Shown in pieces: positions 1 through 8,991 of a stretch of 64,000 bases of DNA. A program made the translations under genes and the position numbers. This DNA is from Bacteroidales bacterium (GTDB lineage: Bacteria; Bacteroidota; Bacteroidia; Bacteroidales; UBA932). Below the pieces are notes generated by a model. That model saw only the letters and a list, made by a program, of their open reading frames with translations. It had not been told where the DNA came from and searched no databases. The DNA is taken from contig JAGBAO010000013.1 in the NCBI GenBank assembly GCA_017938925.1, positions 440,660 to 504,659 on the forward strand, in the 5' to 3' direction. The stretch's first letter is position 1, and each line of letters starts with the position of its first letter.

Positions 1-1790
1 CCGACTGCTCCGAAGACTCCCCATCGGTTATTGGCACCGAAACGGGAGGAACCGTCAGTACGGAGCGACAACTCTCCATAGTACCTGTCCGCATAGTTGT
101 ACTCACCACGTCCGAAGAACGACACACGCGAATAGTCAGAATCTGCAGTGCTGGTCCATGAAGTGGCCCTTGTTCCTGTGGATATATCCGTGAGCTTTCC
201 GTTGTTCTGTCCCTTAGTGCTGACGCTGAACGCCTCCATATGGTAGTTCTGCCACTCGTGACCGAGAAGAAAGTTGAAGTCGTGAGTGTTATCGATATCA
301 AAACGGTAGTTCAACGTATTTGACATCTGGAGGTTCAGTCCGTCGCTTGAACTTCTTGCTGCACTTCCCTCGCCCTGGTTAGGTATATACTCGGGATATG
401 ACTTGCTGAAGCCGGTAGTATGCGAAAAGTCCACACCGAACTGTGACTTGAACACGAGGTTCTTATACAGAGTGAGTTCCGCAAAGACAGTGGAGAACAG
501 TTTATATTTCTTGTATGTCAGCGGATTGTTAGCCAGCCACTCGAGAGGATTCTGTCCCTGACCGAGCCATGAACCGTCTGCAAGTGATGCGACAGAACCG
601 TCAGCCTTGTACGGATTCCAGTACGGCTGCATGAAACGCGCTGCCGAGATAGGAGTCACAAGAGTATAGGCTCCTTCGTCCGCCTGCATGATGTCCTGGT
701 AGTTGAACATGGTGTTGGTTCCCATCTTAAGCCACTTGGCCATCTGCTGTTCTATGTTGAAACGCATCGAATAGCGGGTGAACTGAGATCCCGGAGCGAT
801 ACCTTCCTGATCGTAGTAACCACCTGAGAAGTAATAGTTTGTCTTTTCAGTCGCACCTGACACTGAGAGTTCGTGGCTCTGCAGCATCGCCGAGTCGTTG
901 AAGACCACATCCATCCAGTTCACATCGATGGTCGACAGGTAGTCATAATTCTGTCCCGATGTCAGACCCAGCTCCTTCTCATACTGGATACGCTCCTGGG
1001 TGTTCATCAGGTCCCAGTTTCCGTGAGCCATGGCAGACCATCCCATCTGCATGCGATAGTTGATGTTCGGCTGGTCCATGTTACGGCCACGCTTTGTTGT
1101 GATCACGATCACACCGTTTGCTGCACGGGCACCGTAGATGGAAGTCGAAGAAGCATCCTTAAGCACTGACATGCTCTCGATATCAGCAGGATTGATCGTA
1201 TTGAAGTCCGAAGCGGAGATAGCCACACCGTCAAGGATATACAGAGGTGCGGTGCCTGAGTTGATGGAGTTCGTGCCTCGGATGGTCATCGTCGCCGACG
1301 AGCTCGGTTCACCGGTGCTGGAAAGCACGGTAAGACCTGCCACCTGTCCCTGCAGAGCCTGATCAAAGGCCGCTGTCGGAGTGTTCTCCAGTTTCTCGGA
1401 CTTGACAGTCGAGACAGAACCGGCCACCGTTCCTTTCTTGCGGACTCCATAGGCAATCACGACTACATCATCAAGCTTCATGCTTTCAGGTTGCATCTGC
1501 ACATTATGCGTGAACGTTTCTGCCTGAGGGACAACCACCTTGGCATCCAGGAATCCGATGCTGGAGAAAGTTAGCTGCGTTCCAGGAGCGACCTCTATCA
1601 GATAGTCTCCATCAAGCGATGTCACTACACCGTTTCCTGCTCCGTCCATAACGGCGACACCTATCATAGGCAGCCCGTCATCAGACGAGGTCACCACACC
1701 GCTGACTTTCACAAGAGCCTGAGCATCAGCGGATATGCACCCGATGACAGCCAGCAGGGCAGTCAATAACAATTTGAACAATTTTTTCAT
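1..1790 (-). CDS. SusC/RagA-family TonB-linked outer-membrane transporter (partial, 3' end outside window)
   Basis: Outer-membrane TonB-dependent channel of the SusC family, which imports glycans or peptides together with a SusD lipoprotein. I translated it by hand from the ATG at 1788-1790; about 596 codons are visible and the reading frame runs off the left edge. The N-terminus has a signal peptide (MKKLFKLLLTALLAVIGC, cleaved near ADAQA). A carboxypeptidase-regulatory-like domain follows (VSGVVTSSDDGLPMIGVAV), then the SusC plug signature with DDVVVIAYG and LQGQVAGL, MTIRGTNSI and PLYILDGV. The visible remainder is beta-barrel strands. Family proteins are usually about 1000 residues, so roughly 40 percent is missing. 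A susD partner, if present, would lie outside the window. A well-formed promoter lies just upstream. The substrate cannot be inferred. Confidence 0.93.
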   Translation of the reverse strand, partial: MKKLFKLLLTALLAVIGCISADAQALVKVSGVVTSSDDGLPMIGVAVMDGAGNGVVTSLDGDYLIEVAPGTQLTFSSIGFLDAKVVVPQAETFTHNVQMQPESMKLDDVVVIAYGVRKKGTVAGSVSTVKSEKLENTPTAAFDQALQGQVAGLTVLSSTGEPSSSATMTIRGTNSINSGTAPLYILDGVAISASDFNTINPADIESMSVLKDASSTSIYGARAANGVIVITTKRGRNMDQPNINYRMQMGWSAMAHGNWDLMNTQERIQYEKELGLTSGQNYDYLSTIDVNWMDVVFNDSAMLQSHELSVSGATEKTNYYFSGGYYDQEGIAPGSQFTRYSMRFNIEQQMAKWLKMGTNTMFNYQDIMQADEGAYTLVTPISAARFMQPYWNPYKADGSVASLADGSWLGQGQNPLEWLANNPLTYKKYKLFSTVFAELTLYKNLVFKSQFGVDFSHTTGFSKSYPEYIPNQGEGSAARSSSDGLNLQMSNTLNYRFDIDNTHDFNFLLGHEWQNYHMEAFSVSTKGQNNGKLTDISTGTRATSWTSTADSDYSRVSFFGRGEYNYADRYYGELSLRTDGSSRFGANNRWGVFGAV

Positions 1791-1827
1791 CTATCTATCT
1801 TTATATTTTTCTTCCACACAAAGCCCG

Positions 1828-1862
1828 CAAAGATACTAATTGTTATCCATTAATGCAATTTT
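1828..1862 (-). promoter_or_regulatory. Bacteroidota-type promoter of susC
   Basis: On the minus strand the -7 element TATCTTTG (1828-1835) lies 20 bases from an upstream TTG (1856-1858). This matches the TTTG-N19-21-TAnnTTTG consensus of the Bacteroidota housekeeping sigma factor. Transcription would begin near 1822, leaving a leader of about 30 bases before the ATG at 1790. Confidence 0.7.
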
Positions 1863-1868
1863 ACATGA

Positions 1869-1901
1869 CAGGAGGCAGCAACCGTCACGGCCCGCCTCCT
1901 G
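1869..1901 (-). terminator. GC-rich hairpin after the DUF4906 gene
   Basis: CAGGAGGC (1869-1876) and GCCTCCTG (1894-1901) form an 8-bp stem, with a smaller CCG/CGG stem inside. It sits between the stop codon of the DUF4906 gene (1930) and the susC promoter. There is no clear T-run on the minus strand, so it is at best a weak intrinsic terminator or an RNA-stabilising hairpin. Confidence 0.4.
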
Positions 1902-1929
1902 AAATGGATTATGAAGTATGACAAAAATA

Positions 1930-4900
1930 TTATAAAAGATTTATCCAGCCCTTTGTACCCGGGGCAATTGCGTCCAGCGTATGTATGACATGATAGCCTT
2001 TCCCGGAAGCATCCCGATATGAGCTGCATGATGTGGGAGAAAAGTAATACGGATAGTTCTTACTGACTGTATTGTCACTCATATTACTGCTCACATTCAT
2101 GTCATGCATGGTGTAGCAGGGTGCGTAGCTGCCATAGGCCTCTCCATTAGTCCGGTGATAACCCAGGAACAGTTCCTCTAACTTTGAATCACTTTGGACA
2201 TCAGGATATGTGTACATATATAGGGCTCTGTATAGGACCGTTCCTATTCCTTTCCGCATTCCATATGCTTCACCGCACATGCCCACCCTTTGTCCGCCTC
2301 CGACACATACAGAATACAGCATTCTCTTGCTGACATTCATCTCACCGTCGCCGACCGAAGGTCTCACTATATCCAGACCATTCATGACATTGAGATATGA
2401 CAAGGTCCCTTCTTCCATCCGACTGAACACATAGACTCCGCTGATATCCGTCAGGTATTCCATGGAGACATCCATGTAATGTATCAAACTGGAAGATGTA
2501 GTGGCGAAAACGGGCTGTCCGGCAATGGCATTATAGATACCTGCCACGGTCGGGCCAGTTCCTCCTGATGGCGAATTTGCTGTCAAAGTTCCGAAAGAAG
2601 CTTCTGCTCCTATAGCAGTATGCACATAAACATCTATCTTCCCCAGAGTATGAGATACCAGTTCGTCCGAATGTCTGTTTCTCACATGCAGCCTGAGGGC
2701 ATGACGACCTGCGCTATGGCTGGCTGAAGACGACACATATCCACGTCCGACCGTCACTGAAGCTCCGTTTGGAGACATGGAATCAGAATGATCATATTCT
2801 GAATAATAGACACCATTATCGTTGCTGAACGCTCCCTTCCATTCCGGTTCCATCGATGTTGTGACATATGCTTCATCTGCATCAACAGGAGGAATGCAAT
2901 AAGAGATATCAGTCCAGTCGTCATTCTCATCTGCAAAATAGGATTTTACTGCTGACGGCACGCCTCCCTGCATAAAAAGAGTGTAGTCATCAATCCGTTC
3001 AAGTTCATGCTCAGTCTGTCCATTGAACGGATTTATTACATATACCCTCATGTCATGGATTCCGGCCTCCGGGCAATCCGCAGCTTCCACGACAACATCA
3101 TAGTATGATCCCAGACCGATCTGTTTTCCTGAATCATAGAGTTTTCCCAAGTAGACTTCCATAGAATTACGTCCCACTTCCATGGAAACATAACGACAGC
3201 CTGACATACACGGCTTCAGATATTCCATATACACATCCGGATCCACATTTGTTATCGGATTTCCATGAATATCAGCATAGTAATAATCCAGGTACCCCGA
3301 CTCTCCGTCCGGTGGCAATGCAATATAGACATCGGAAACATGAAGTTTCGGAGCGGCAATATCCATTGTGACAGTCAAGGTCTGCGATCCGTCCGAATTA
3401 CTGAAGGTCACATCTGTCTTCCCTTTACGCAAGGCTGTAAGAAGAAAGGTATCATCAGCGTCCCTCGTACAGCTTACCACAGATGGGTCTGCGACACTGG
3501 CAGTCAGAGGGAGAAAAGCCTGAACGGCACCCGCCAGCTTGAGAGTCCCTTTCTGGGAAACGTATTCAGGCTTTAAATCCCAGGCTGCTGCAAGTTGTCC
3601 GATTTCTGCTACATGTACTGCAGCGACATCGGAACCGGAACCGTCAGCCATCATGACCTTTATCGGAAACGCCTCCCCCACCTTTGCCTCCGAGGAAGCT
3701 GTGATCCTGAAACAATGATCCGAATACCCTCTCTGCCCCTTTACCTTTGTCGATCCCAAGAAGGAACATGTCAGACCTGCATTCTTCATTGCCGTTTCGT
3801 CATATTCATACGTCCAGTCAGACAGAGGTCCAGTCGAATCTGTCTCAAGCGATGTACTGAAACGATTGTAATGGACCAGCACATCTGTCGTGGTTCCCGG
3901 ATATACGACATGAGGGCCTTCCACAAAGCATAGGGTCCTGGTATCCATCCATCCTTCACCTCTGAATACCTTCCAGCTGTCAAGCAGAAATCCCTCGTCC
4001 GTAAAATTCATAGTGAGATCATAGCGGGTATTTCTCCTGATGCTGAAATCTGACACATTATCTTTGCCAAGATAGCATCTGTAGGTTATATCTCCTCCAT
4101 ATCCATCACCCTTCCCTGGTTTGTTGGCAGTAAATTCCAGATATGTACACAGGGCATCATAGGCCTTACCTCCGATGTCCGAGATATTGTCAGCAGTCTT
4201 TGCAAAAGGGTCGGCGTTTGCAGGAAGAAGGACTCCCTGCACGTTCTCCGGCACATAAAGCACCACAGTCGTATCCTGGAAATAACCCAGCCCTGGTCCC
4301 CAGTACTGGGATTTCAACGATCCCTCATAAGCATCCTTATCGGCAAGGTCAGGATTGTAATCCGACTTGTTCATCACATCCTCAATCGTCTCGGCAGCAC
4401 TACCTGATTGCGAAAAGGGTCTCAGCCGCCGGTTAGCCTGACGGACATATATGCTTTTGTTACACAAGGTATATGCACTGACAGATGTCGGAGACGAGCC
4501 TGTTAGCCCCGTATGCAGAATACGTGTCCGGAGCTTGGCAAAGAGCCTCTCCATAGGAATCGTCACGACCTTGCCTCCCTCATAGGTACATCCTTTGAGA
4601 CTTCCGCACATCGGAATCCCCCTCGCCGCCACAACATCATAAGAGCCAAGGGTATATACCATGTTTTCCAGCCCGGACTCCTCATCGGGAAAGCTGGAGG
4701 TCATATTTCCCATATTTGCCACAACATAAACATTACAGATACCGGTTCCGCTTATATACAAAGCCAGCTTAGCTTCTGTTCTTTCATGAAAGATGGTGTT
4801 CACCAGCCTTCCTTCCGAATCATAGGAGGCAAGGGTGACATCACTGATCTTTGTTTCAATCGATTCTTCCGGAAGAATGCTCCTGACCTGTTCTTGCCCA

Positions 4901-5040
4901 TCGACGGCAAGACGGACCTCCACCATTCCTGAGCAAGCGACATCCAGTTCCTCATTTTTCGGTTCCACCTGGCAAGACGTCACCGACGCCCACATCGCCA
5001 AAGGCAGCAAAGCCTTAAAAGACAGTTTATTCCACCACAT
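1930..5040 (-). CDS. DUF4906 domain lipoprotein, large fimbrillin-type surface protein
   Basis: Predicted exported lipoprotein of about 1036 residues. The listed frame can start at a GTG (5046), but the ATG at 5038-5040 gives a cleaner lipoprotein signal (MWWNKLSFKALL, then ASVTSC with the lipid-accepting Cys at residue 23). The first 350 or so residues look like the Mfa/FimB fold (TKISDVTLASYDSEG and NVYVVANMG are typical). The middle carries DUF4906 and Ig-like segments (a SQTLTVTMD strand, for example). The C-terminus is a long Asp/Tyr/Ser-rich region with no recognised motif. The start overlaps the end of the upstream DUF4493 gene, so the two are translationally coupled. Likely role: accessory or tip component of a type V-like fimbria or another surface assembly; the role is inferred from family only. 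Confidence 0.8.
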   Translation of the reverse strand: MWWNKLSFKALLPLAMWASVTSCQVEPKNEELDVACSGMVEVRLAVDGQEQVRSILPEESIETKISDVTLASYDSEGRLVNTIFHERTEAKLALYISGTGICNVYVVANMGNMTSSFPDEESGLENMVYTLGSYDVVAARGIPMCGSLKGCTYEGGKVVTIPMERLFAKLRTRILHTGLTGSSPTSVSAYTLCNKSIYVRQANRRLRPFSQSGSAAETIEDVMNKSDYNPDLADKDAYEGSLKSQYWGPGLGYFQDTTVVLYVPENVQGVLLPANADPFAKTADNISDIGGKAYDALCTYLEFTANKPGKGDGYGGDITYRCYLGKDNVSDFSIRRNTRYDLTMNFTDEGFLLDSWKVFRGEGWMDTRTLCFVEGPHVVYPGTTTDVLVHYNRFSTSLETDSTGPLSDWTYEYDETAMKNAGLTCSFLGSTKVKGQRGYSDHCFRITASSEAKVGEAFPIKVMMADGSGSDVAAVHVAEIGQLAAAWDLKPEYVSQKGTLKLAGAVQAFLPLTASVADPSVVSCTRDADDTFLLTALRKGKTDVTFSNSDGSQTLTVTMDIAAPKLHVSDVYIALPPDGESGYLDYYYADIHGNPITNVDPDVYMEYLKPCMSGCRYVSMEVGRNSMEVYLGKLYDSGKQIGLGSYYDVVVEAADCPEAGIHDMRVYVINPFNGQTEHELERIDDYTLFMQGGVPSAVKSYFADENDDWTDISYCIPPVDADEAYVTTSMEPEWKGAFSNDNGVYYSEYDHSDSMSPNGASVTVGRGYVSSSASHSAGRHALRLHVRNRHSDELVSHTLGKIDVYVHTAIGAEASFGTLTANSPSGGTGPTVAGIYNAIAGQPVFATTSSSLIHYMDVSMEYLTDISGVYVFSRMEEGTLSYLNVMNGLDIVRPSVGDGEMNVSKRMLYSVCVGGGQRVGMCGEAYGMRKGIGTVLYRALYMYTYPDVQSDSKLEELFLGYHRTNGEAYGSYAPCYTMHDMNVSSNMSDNTVSKNYPYYFSPTSCSSYRDASGKGYHVIHTLDAIAPGTKGWINLL

Positions 5041-6115
5041 AATCACTCACATTCTTTACTCCGACAAGTCCATAATATGATGCTACCACATCCCCTTTCA
5101 GACGTATCCTGCTGCCGAGCAGTCCCGGATTATCCACCAGATTGAGATTATCCCTGACGCTGCCGGTCGGCAGTTGTACAGCCAGGCAGGAAGAGCGTCT
5201 CGTCGTAACCTGCTTGGGTCCAAGAAGGATATTCGTCCTTGACGAGAACGGTTCATCGAAAGACGCCGATGACAACGACAGGTCGCCTCCGACAACATAG
5301 CCGCATATCCACACATCATTTTCTCCTACCGAAGCAATTGCCTGGGTTATTCCCATTGCGTTCTCCGGGGACTCACCCTTTTCCGTCCCCTCACCGATGA
5401 CATAGATATCTTCCACCCACACCCTGGATGTGTCCACTGACACTGAAATATCCTTCCGGCCTGACGTCTCTGACGATGAGCCTGCCTGACCCGACGAAAC
5501 CTTAACGCCAAGTGTCAGAATCTCTCCTGGCTCAAGCCATCTTGTCATCAGACTCTTGTCAGTGCCTCCTTCTGACATGACAAGAGAGACATTTCCGGGA
5601 AGGAAATACGCTATCCTCTTTTCAGAATAGGAATACGGCAGGCTGCCCTCCTTGGACTTCAGTACCAGAGATGCACCCGGACACGATGTCAGAAAACCGG
5701 AATCAACCTTAAGACGGATTCCGGAATTCATCTGTGAGCACATAAGCCTGACATGGGCGGAATTATCGGATTCCACTACCACGCACTGTTCATCACCGAA
5801 CTGCGGTGCTGAAAAGATCGGTTTGGAAAATTCAGCGGACAGAGCACGCACATTATAACTCCCGGCCTTGACCATCACGGCATCCGGAGCCTCCCCATAA
5901 GGGCCGTCGTATATGACTTTCCCGTCTGCATCTTCAACGTGCAGCAGAAAATCATTCGTGTCAGGAATTTCCATAGAAGCCCTGGTATCTTCAGTAAGGC
6001 TGCTGTCGAAAGATATCTTCAGCTCCCCTTCCCCGGCAGAACTCCCATCACCCAAGATCTCACACGCGACCAGAAACGGCCACGCAAGCAGAAACAAACT
6101 CAAAACAGGTTTCAT
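5027..6115 (-). CDS. DUF4493-type lipoprotein with C-terminal DUF6359-like domain
   Basis: Predicted lipoprotein of about 362 residues. Three in-frame ATGs lie close together (6130, 6121, 6115). The one at 6115 is preferred because GAGGAG lies 7 bases upstream and the product then begins MKPVLSLFLLAWPFLVAC, a compact lipoprotein signal. The N-terminal half (LKISFDSSLTEDTRA, NDFLLHVEDADG, SYNVRALS) matches the DUF4493 pattern of Bacteroidales surface proteins. The C-terminal part (ENAMGITQAIA, VWICGYVVGG, IRLKGDVVASYYGLVGVKN) resembles the OB-like DUF6359 domain. It is the first gene of an operon with the DUF4906 gene. Its exact role is unknown; a surface structural role is inferred. Confidence 0.75.
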   Translation of the reverse strand: MKPVLSLFLLAWPFLVACEILGDGSSAGEGELKISFDSSLTEDTRASMEIPDTNDFLLHVEDADGKVIYDGPYGEAPDAVMVKAGSYNVRALSAEFSKPIFSAPQFGDEQCVVVESDNSAHVRLMCSQMNSGIRLKVDSGFLTSCPGASLVLKSKEGSLPYSYSEKRIAYFLPGNVSLVMSEGGTDKSLMTRWLEPGEILTLGVKVSSGQAGSSSETSGRKDISVSVDTSRVWVEDIYVIGEGTEKGESPENAMGITQAIASVGENDVWICGYVVGGDLSLSSASFDEPFSSRTNILLGPKQVTTRRSSCLAVQLPTGSVRDNLNLVDNPGLLGSRIRLKGDVVASYYGLVGVKNVSDYVVE

Positions 6116-6159
6116 ATTCATTCTCCTCATTCGTTAATTGCCGCAACATCGCGGCGAGG

Positions 6160-6167
6160 CAAATGTA
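6160..6167 (-). promoter_or_regulatory. -7 element for the DUF4493/DUF4906 operon
   Basis: The minus strand reads TACATTTG at 6160-6167, a match to TAnnTTTG, about 45 bases before the chosen start. No good -33 TTTG lies at the usual distance, so the promoter may depend on an activator. The palindromic A/T block at 6185-6253 lies directly upstream. Confidence 0.5.
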
Positions 6168-6184
6168 TATGAGACCTGCAAGAC

Positions 6185-6253
6185 TTTGACTAAAAAAAAG
6201 AAAAAGTTGAAATTTCTTTTTTTTAGTGCAGATTTTACTGAATTTTAGTCAAA
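6185..6253. repeat. A/T-rich inverted repeats upstream of the DUF4493/DUF4906 operon
   Basis: ACTAAAAAAAAGAAA (6189-6203) and TTTCTTTTTTTTAGT (6213-6227) are 15-bp perfect inverted arms. A third copy of the foot sequence, TTTTAGTCAAA (6243-6253), is the exact reverse complement of TTTGACTAAAA (6185-6195). The block lies between the operon promoter and the 3' end of the helicase gene. It could be a bidirectional terminator or a protein-binding site. A related GACTAAAAAAAA motif occurs at 16865, upstream of the second fimbrillin-type locus. Confidence 0.6.
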
Positions 6254-6270
6254 GTTTTTCTGTTTTTTAA

Positions 6271-8760
6271 TCAGTTTTCCGGATTTTTTGCTATACGGAT
6301 TTTAGCGTATTTCAGTATGAGAATCTTCTCTCCATGATCATCAAAGGCAATCTTTGCCTTGAGGTCGGCAGGCGTGCCGGTTATCTCCAATATCCTACCG
6401 AAGCCGAAACGGTTATGCTCGATCCTCTGCCCGGCGCGGAGCTGAAGGATAGGAGTCGGTTCGAAATCCGCATCAGGCACACGCTGAGGCACGCTCTGAG
6501 GCCTTCTCACCGGCATCGGTTCAGTTCTCCTGGCAGCAGAAGGTTCCGGCCTCTGCATTTCACGTCGATATCCGGACGCAGACGTCCTTTCAGTCTTAAC
6601 AGCTCCGGAACGTCCGTAATCATTGCGTCCGAAACCTCCGAAGCGTGACTGCCCGCCGGAATTTCTTGTTCCCCAGCCGCCGAAAGACTCTTCACGGGCC
6701 GTCTCCATATCCTCCTTGGTCAGAGGATTGGCGATATATTTCGGATCCACTTCCCTGATGAATCTGGACGGGGAATTCGATTCGTGCTTTCCGTTGCGCA
6801 TTCTTGTCGATGCAAAGGAGAAATGCACGTGCTTCTTCGCCCGCGTCATCGCCACATAGAAGAGGCGACGTTCCTCTTCTATCTCCGACTCCGAGGCAAG
6901 GAAACCACCGGAAGGGAAAATGTTCTCCTCCATACCGGCCACGAATACATAAGGGAACTCAAGTCCTTTGGAAGAGTGTACAGTCATGAGAGTAACCTTG
7001 TTGGAGCCGTTCTCATCATCCTCAACATCCACAGCGCTGAGCAACGAGACATTCTCGAGAAAATCCCCCAACAGCACGACCGGGAGGTCAGCTGCAGTCA
7101 GTTCCACTCCCTCATCGACCATTCCCTCCGCCTGCATATCCTCGAAATATTCGTTCTGCTTTTCCTCTATATACGTCTTGACACTGTTCAGGAGTTCCTC
7201 GACATTGGCAAGACAGGACTGTCCTTCAATGCTGTTGTCACCCTTGTAGAACATCAGCAGCCCAGACTCCATGGCCAGGGCGGCAGCTACAGTATATGCA
7301 TCTTCCTTCTGTCCGCGAAGACAGAGCTTTCCCATCATCTCGCAGAATTCCCGGATCTTCTTGATAGCCGCAGCCTTGAGGCCGAACGTTTCGAGATCAT
7401 CGGCAAAGGCGGCCTTGAACAAAGAGGTCTTATGCTCTACGGCCGCAGCTGCAAGGGCAGCAAGTGAGGTGTCGCCGATACCACGAGCCGGCTTGTTGAC
7501 TACCCTCTTGAAGGACTCGTCGTCATTGGGATTCACCGCCAGCTTGAAATATGCCATCATATCCTTGACCTCGGCTCTTTCAAAGAACGAATTGCCGGAA
7601 TAGATCACATAAGGAATATTCCTTCTTCTGAGAGCCTCCTCAAGTGCACGGGACTGGGAATTTGTCCTATATAATATCGCAAAATCCTGATACTCAGCAT
7701 GATCGGACTGTATACGGGAGACAATGGACGATGCAATGAGAAGCGCCTCTTCCTGCTCGGTGTATGCCTGGATCAACCTGATCTTCTCTCCCTCCTCGCC
7801 CATGGAGTAGCACTCCTTCGGAATGCGGGCGGAGTTTCTGGCTATCACCGAGTTAGCTGCATCTACAATGACCTTTGTCGAACGGTAGTTCTGCTCCAGA
7901 CGGAAGATATGATGGTCCGGATAGTCCTTCTTGAAGTTCAGGATATTCTCGATCTTGGCTCCGCGGAATGCATAGATGGACTGGGAATCGTCACCGACCA
8001 CACAAAGGTTCTTATGGAACTGGCTCAGCTTCTTGAGAATCAGATACTGAGCGAAGTTGGTGTCCTGGTACTCGTCCACCATTATGTATCTGAAACGCCC
8101 GGCAATCGATTCAAGAGCAGCAGGATTATCCCTTAGCAAGATATTCATATTCAGGAGGATATCATCAAAGTCCATCACTCCGGCCTGCCTGCATTTCTGG
8201 GCATAGAGCTGATAGATGTCACATATCCTCGGCTTCTTCGCAGACGCATCGTTCTGAAGAGCCGTCGGATTCCTTCGATACGCCTCTGCCGTCACCAGGT
8301 TGTTCTTAGCCATCGATATGCGCGAAAGTACATCCTTCGGCTTATATATCTTTTCATCAAGCTGGAGGTCCTTCAGACATGACTTGATCGCACTGATGGA
8401 GTCACTTGTGTCATATATCGTAAAAGCCTGAGGATATCCCAGTGACTCAGAAAATTCCCTGAGGAACCTGATGAACACAGAGTGAAATGTGCCCATATAA
8501 AGCCTCCTTGCCCTCTTCTCCCCGACCATAAGGGCGATCCTCTCCTTCATTTCCGAGGCTGCCTTCTTGGTAAACGTCAATGCAAGTATGCTTGCCGGAT
8601 CGCAATCCTTTTCCGAAAGGATATAGGCAATCCTGCTGGTAAGCACCCTTGTCTTTCCCGATCCCGCACCCGCAACAATGAGCACCGGTCCGTCCACACA
8701 GCTGACAGCAGCCTTCTGCTCGCTGTTCAGCCCTTCTAAGATTCTGTTGCTGTTCTCCAT
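6271..8760 (-). CDS. UvrD/PcrA-like superfamily 1A DNA helicase
   Basis: ATP-dependent 3'-5' DNA helicase for excision repair and for clearing replication conflicts. The frame is open from 8877, but homologues start at MENSNRILEGLN, so the ATG at 8758-8760 is chosen (829 residues; GGTGAAG precedes it). SF1 motifs in order: AGAGSGKT (Walker A), LTFTKKAA (Ia), MVDEYQDT (Walker B), VGDDSQSIYAFRGA (III), LEQNYRS (IV), LMTVHSSKGLEFPYVF (V) and FYVAMTRAKK (VI). A Gly/Arg/Ser-rich linker leads to the PcrA-type C-terminal domain (GQRIEHNRFGFGRIL), which binds RNA polymerase in other species. It is divergent from nqrA. Whether it is the orthologue of pcrA or uvrD cannot be settled by eye. Confidence 0.93.
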   Translation of the reverse strand: MENSNRILEGLNSEQKAAVSCVDGPVLIVAGAGSGKTRVLTSRIAYILSEKDCDPASILALTFTKKAASEMKERIALMVGEKRARRLYMGTFHSVFIRFLREFSESLGYPQAFTIYDTSDSISAIKSCLKDLQLDEKIYKPKDVLSRISMAKNNLVTAEAYRRNPTALQNDASAKKPRICDIYQLYAQKCRQAGVMDFDDILLNMNILLRDNPAALESIAGRFRYIMVDEYQDTNFAQYLILKKLSQFHKNLCVVGDDSQSIYAFRGAKIENILNFKKDYPDHHIFRLEQNYRSTKVIVDAANSVIARNSARIPKECYSMGEEGEKIRLIQAYTEQEEALLIASSIVSRIQSDHAEYQDFAILYRTNSQSRALEEALRRRNIPYVIYSGNSFFERAEVKDMMAYFKLAVNPNDDESFKRVVNKPARGIGDTSLAALAAAAVEHKTSLFKAAFADDLETFGLKAAAIKKIREFCEMMGKLCLRGQKEDAYTVAAALAMESGLLMFYKGDNSIEGQSCLANVEELLNSVKTYIEEKQNEYFEDMQAEGMVDEGVELTAADLPVVLLGDFLENVSLLSAVDVEDDENGSNKVTLMTVHSSKGLEFPYVFVAGMEENIFPSGGFLASESEIEEERRLFYVAMTRAKKHVHFSFASTRMRNGKHESNSPSRFIREVDPKYIANPLTKEDMETAREESFGGWGTRNSGGQSRFGGFGRNDYGRSGAVKTERTSASGYRREMQRPEPSAARRTEPMPVRRPQSVPQRVPDADFEPTPILQLRAGQRIEHNRFGFGRILEITGTPADLKAKIAFDDHGEKILILKYAKIRIAKNPEN

Positions 8761-8943
8761 ATCTTCACCAATGTTCCAAAATTCAATGCCCCAGGAACCA
8801 TTCGCATGAATGGCGGGGCACAAAAATAGACAAAACGAGGGAATTACCGAGAAGATTTCTGAAAAAGATTTCAACACTTCCGCGAGGGTGATACCTTATT
8901 ATAAAAAAGGCGTCTTTTACTTCGTAAATAGGGAAAAATTGTC

Positions 8944-8951
8944 TAACTTCG
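8944..8951 (+). promoter_or_regulatory. -7 element of the nqr operon
   Basis: TAACTTCG at 8944-8951 differs by one base from TAnnTTTG and lies 40 bases before the nqrA ATG. Transcription would start near 8956. The upstream region is AT-rich (8896-8940) but has no clear -33 TTTG. The divergent helicase gene begins at 8760, so this short gap must hold both promoters. Confidence 0.4.
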
Positions 8952-8991
8952 CGGGCGCATTTTGAAAATTATACTCAAAACGGTTTATATA

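Noticed and set aside
873-1362. Two short plus-strand frames in the susC region
   Set aside because: They are antisense to the continuous SusC reading frame, which has a signal peptide, plug and barrel features.
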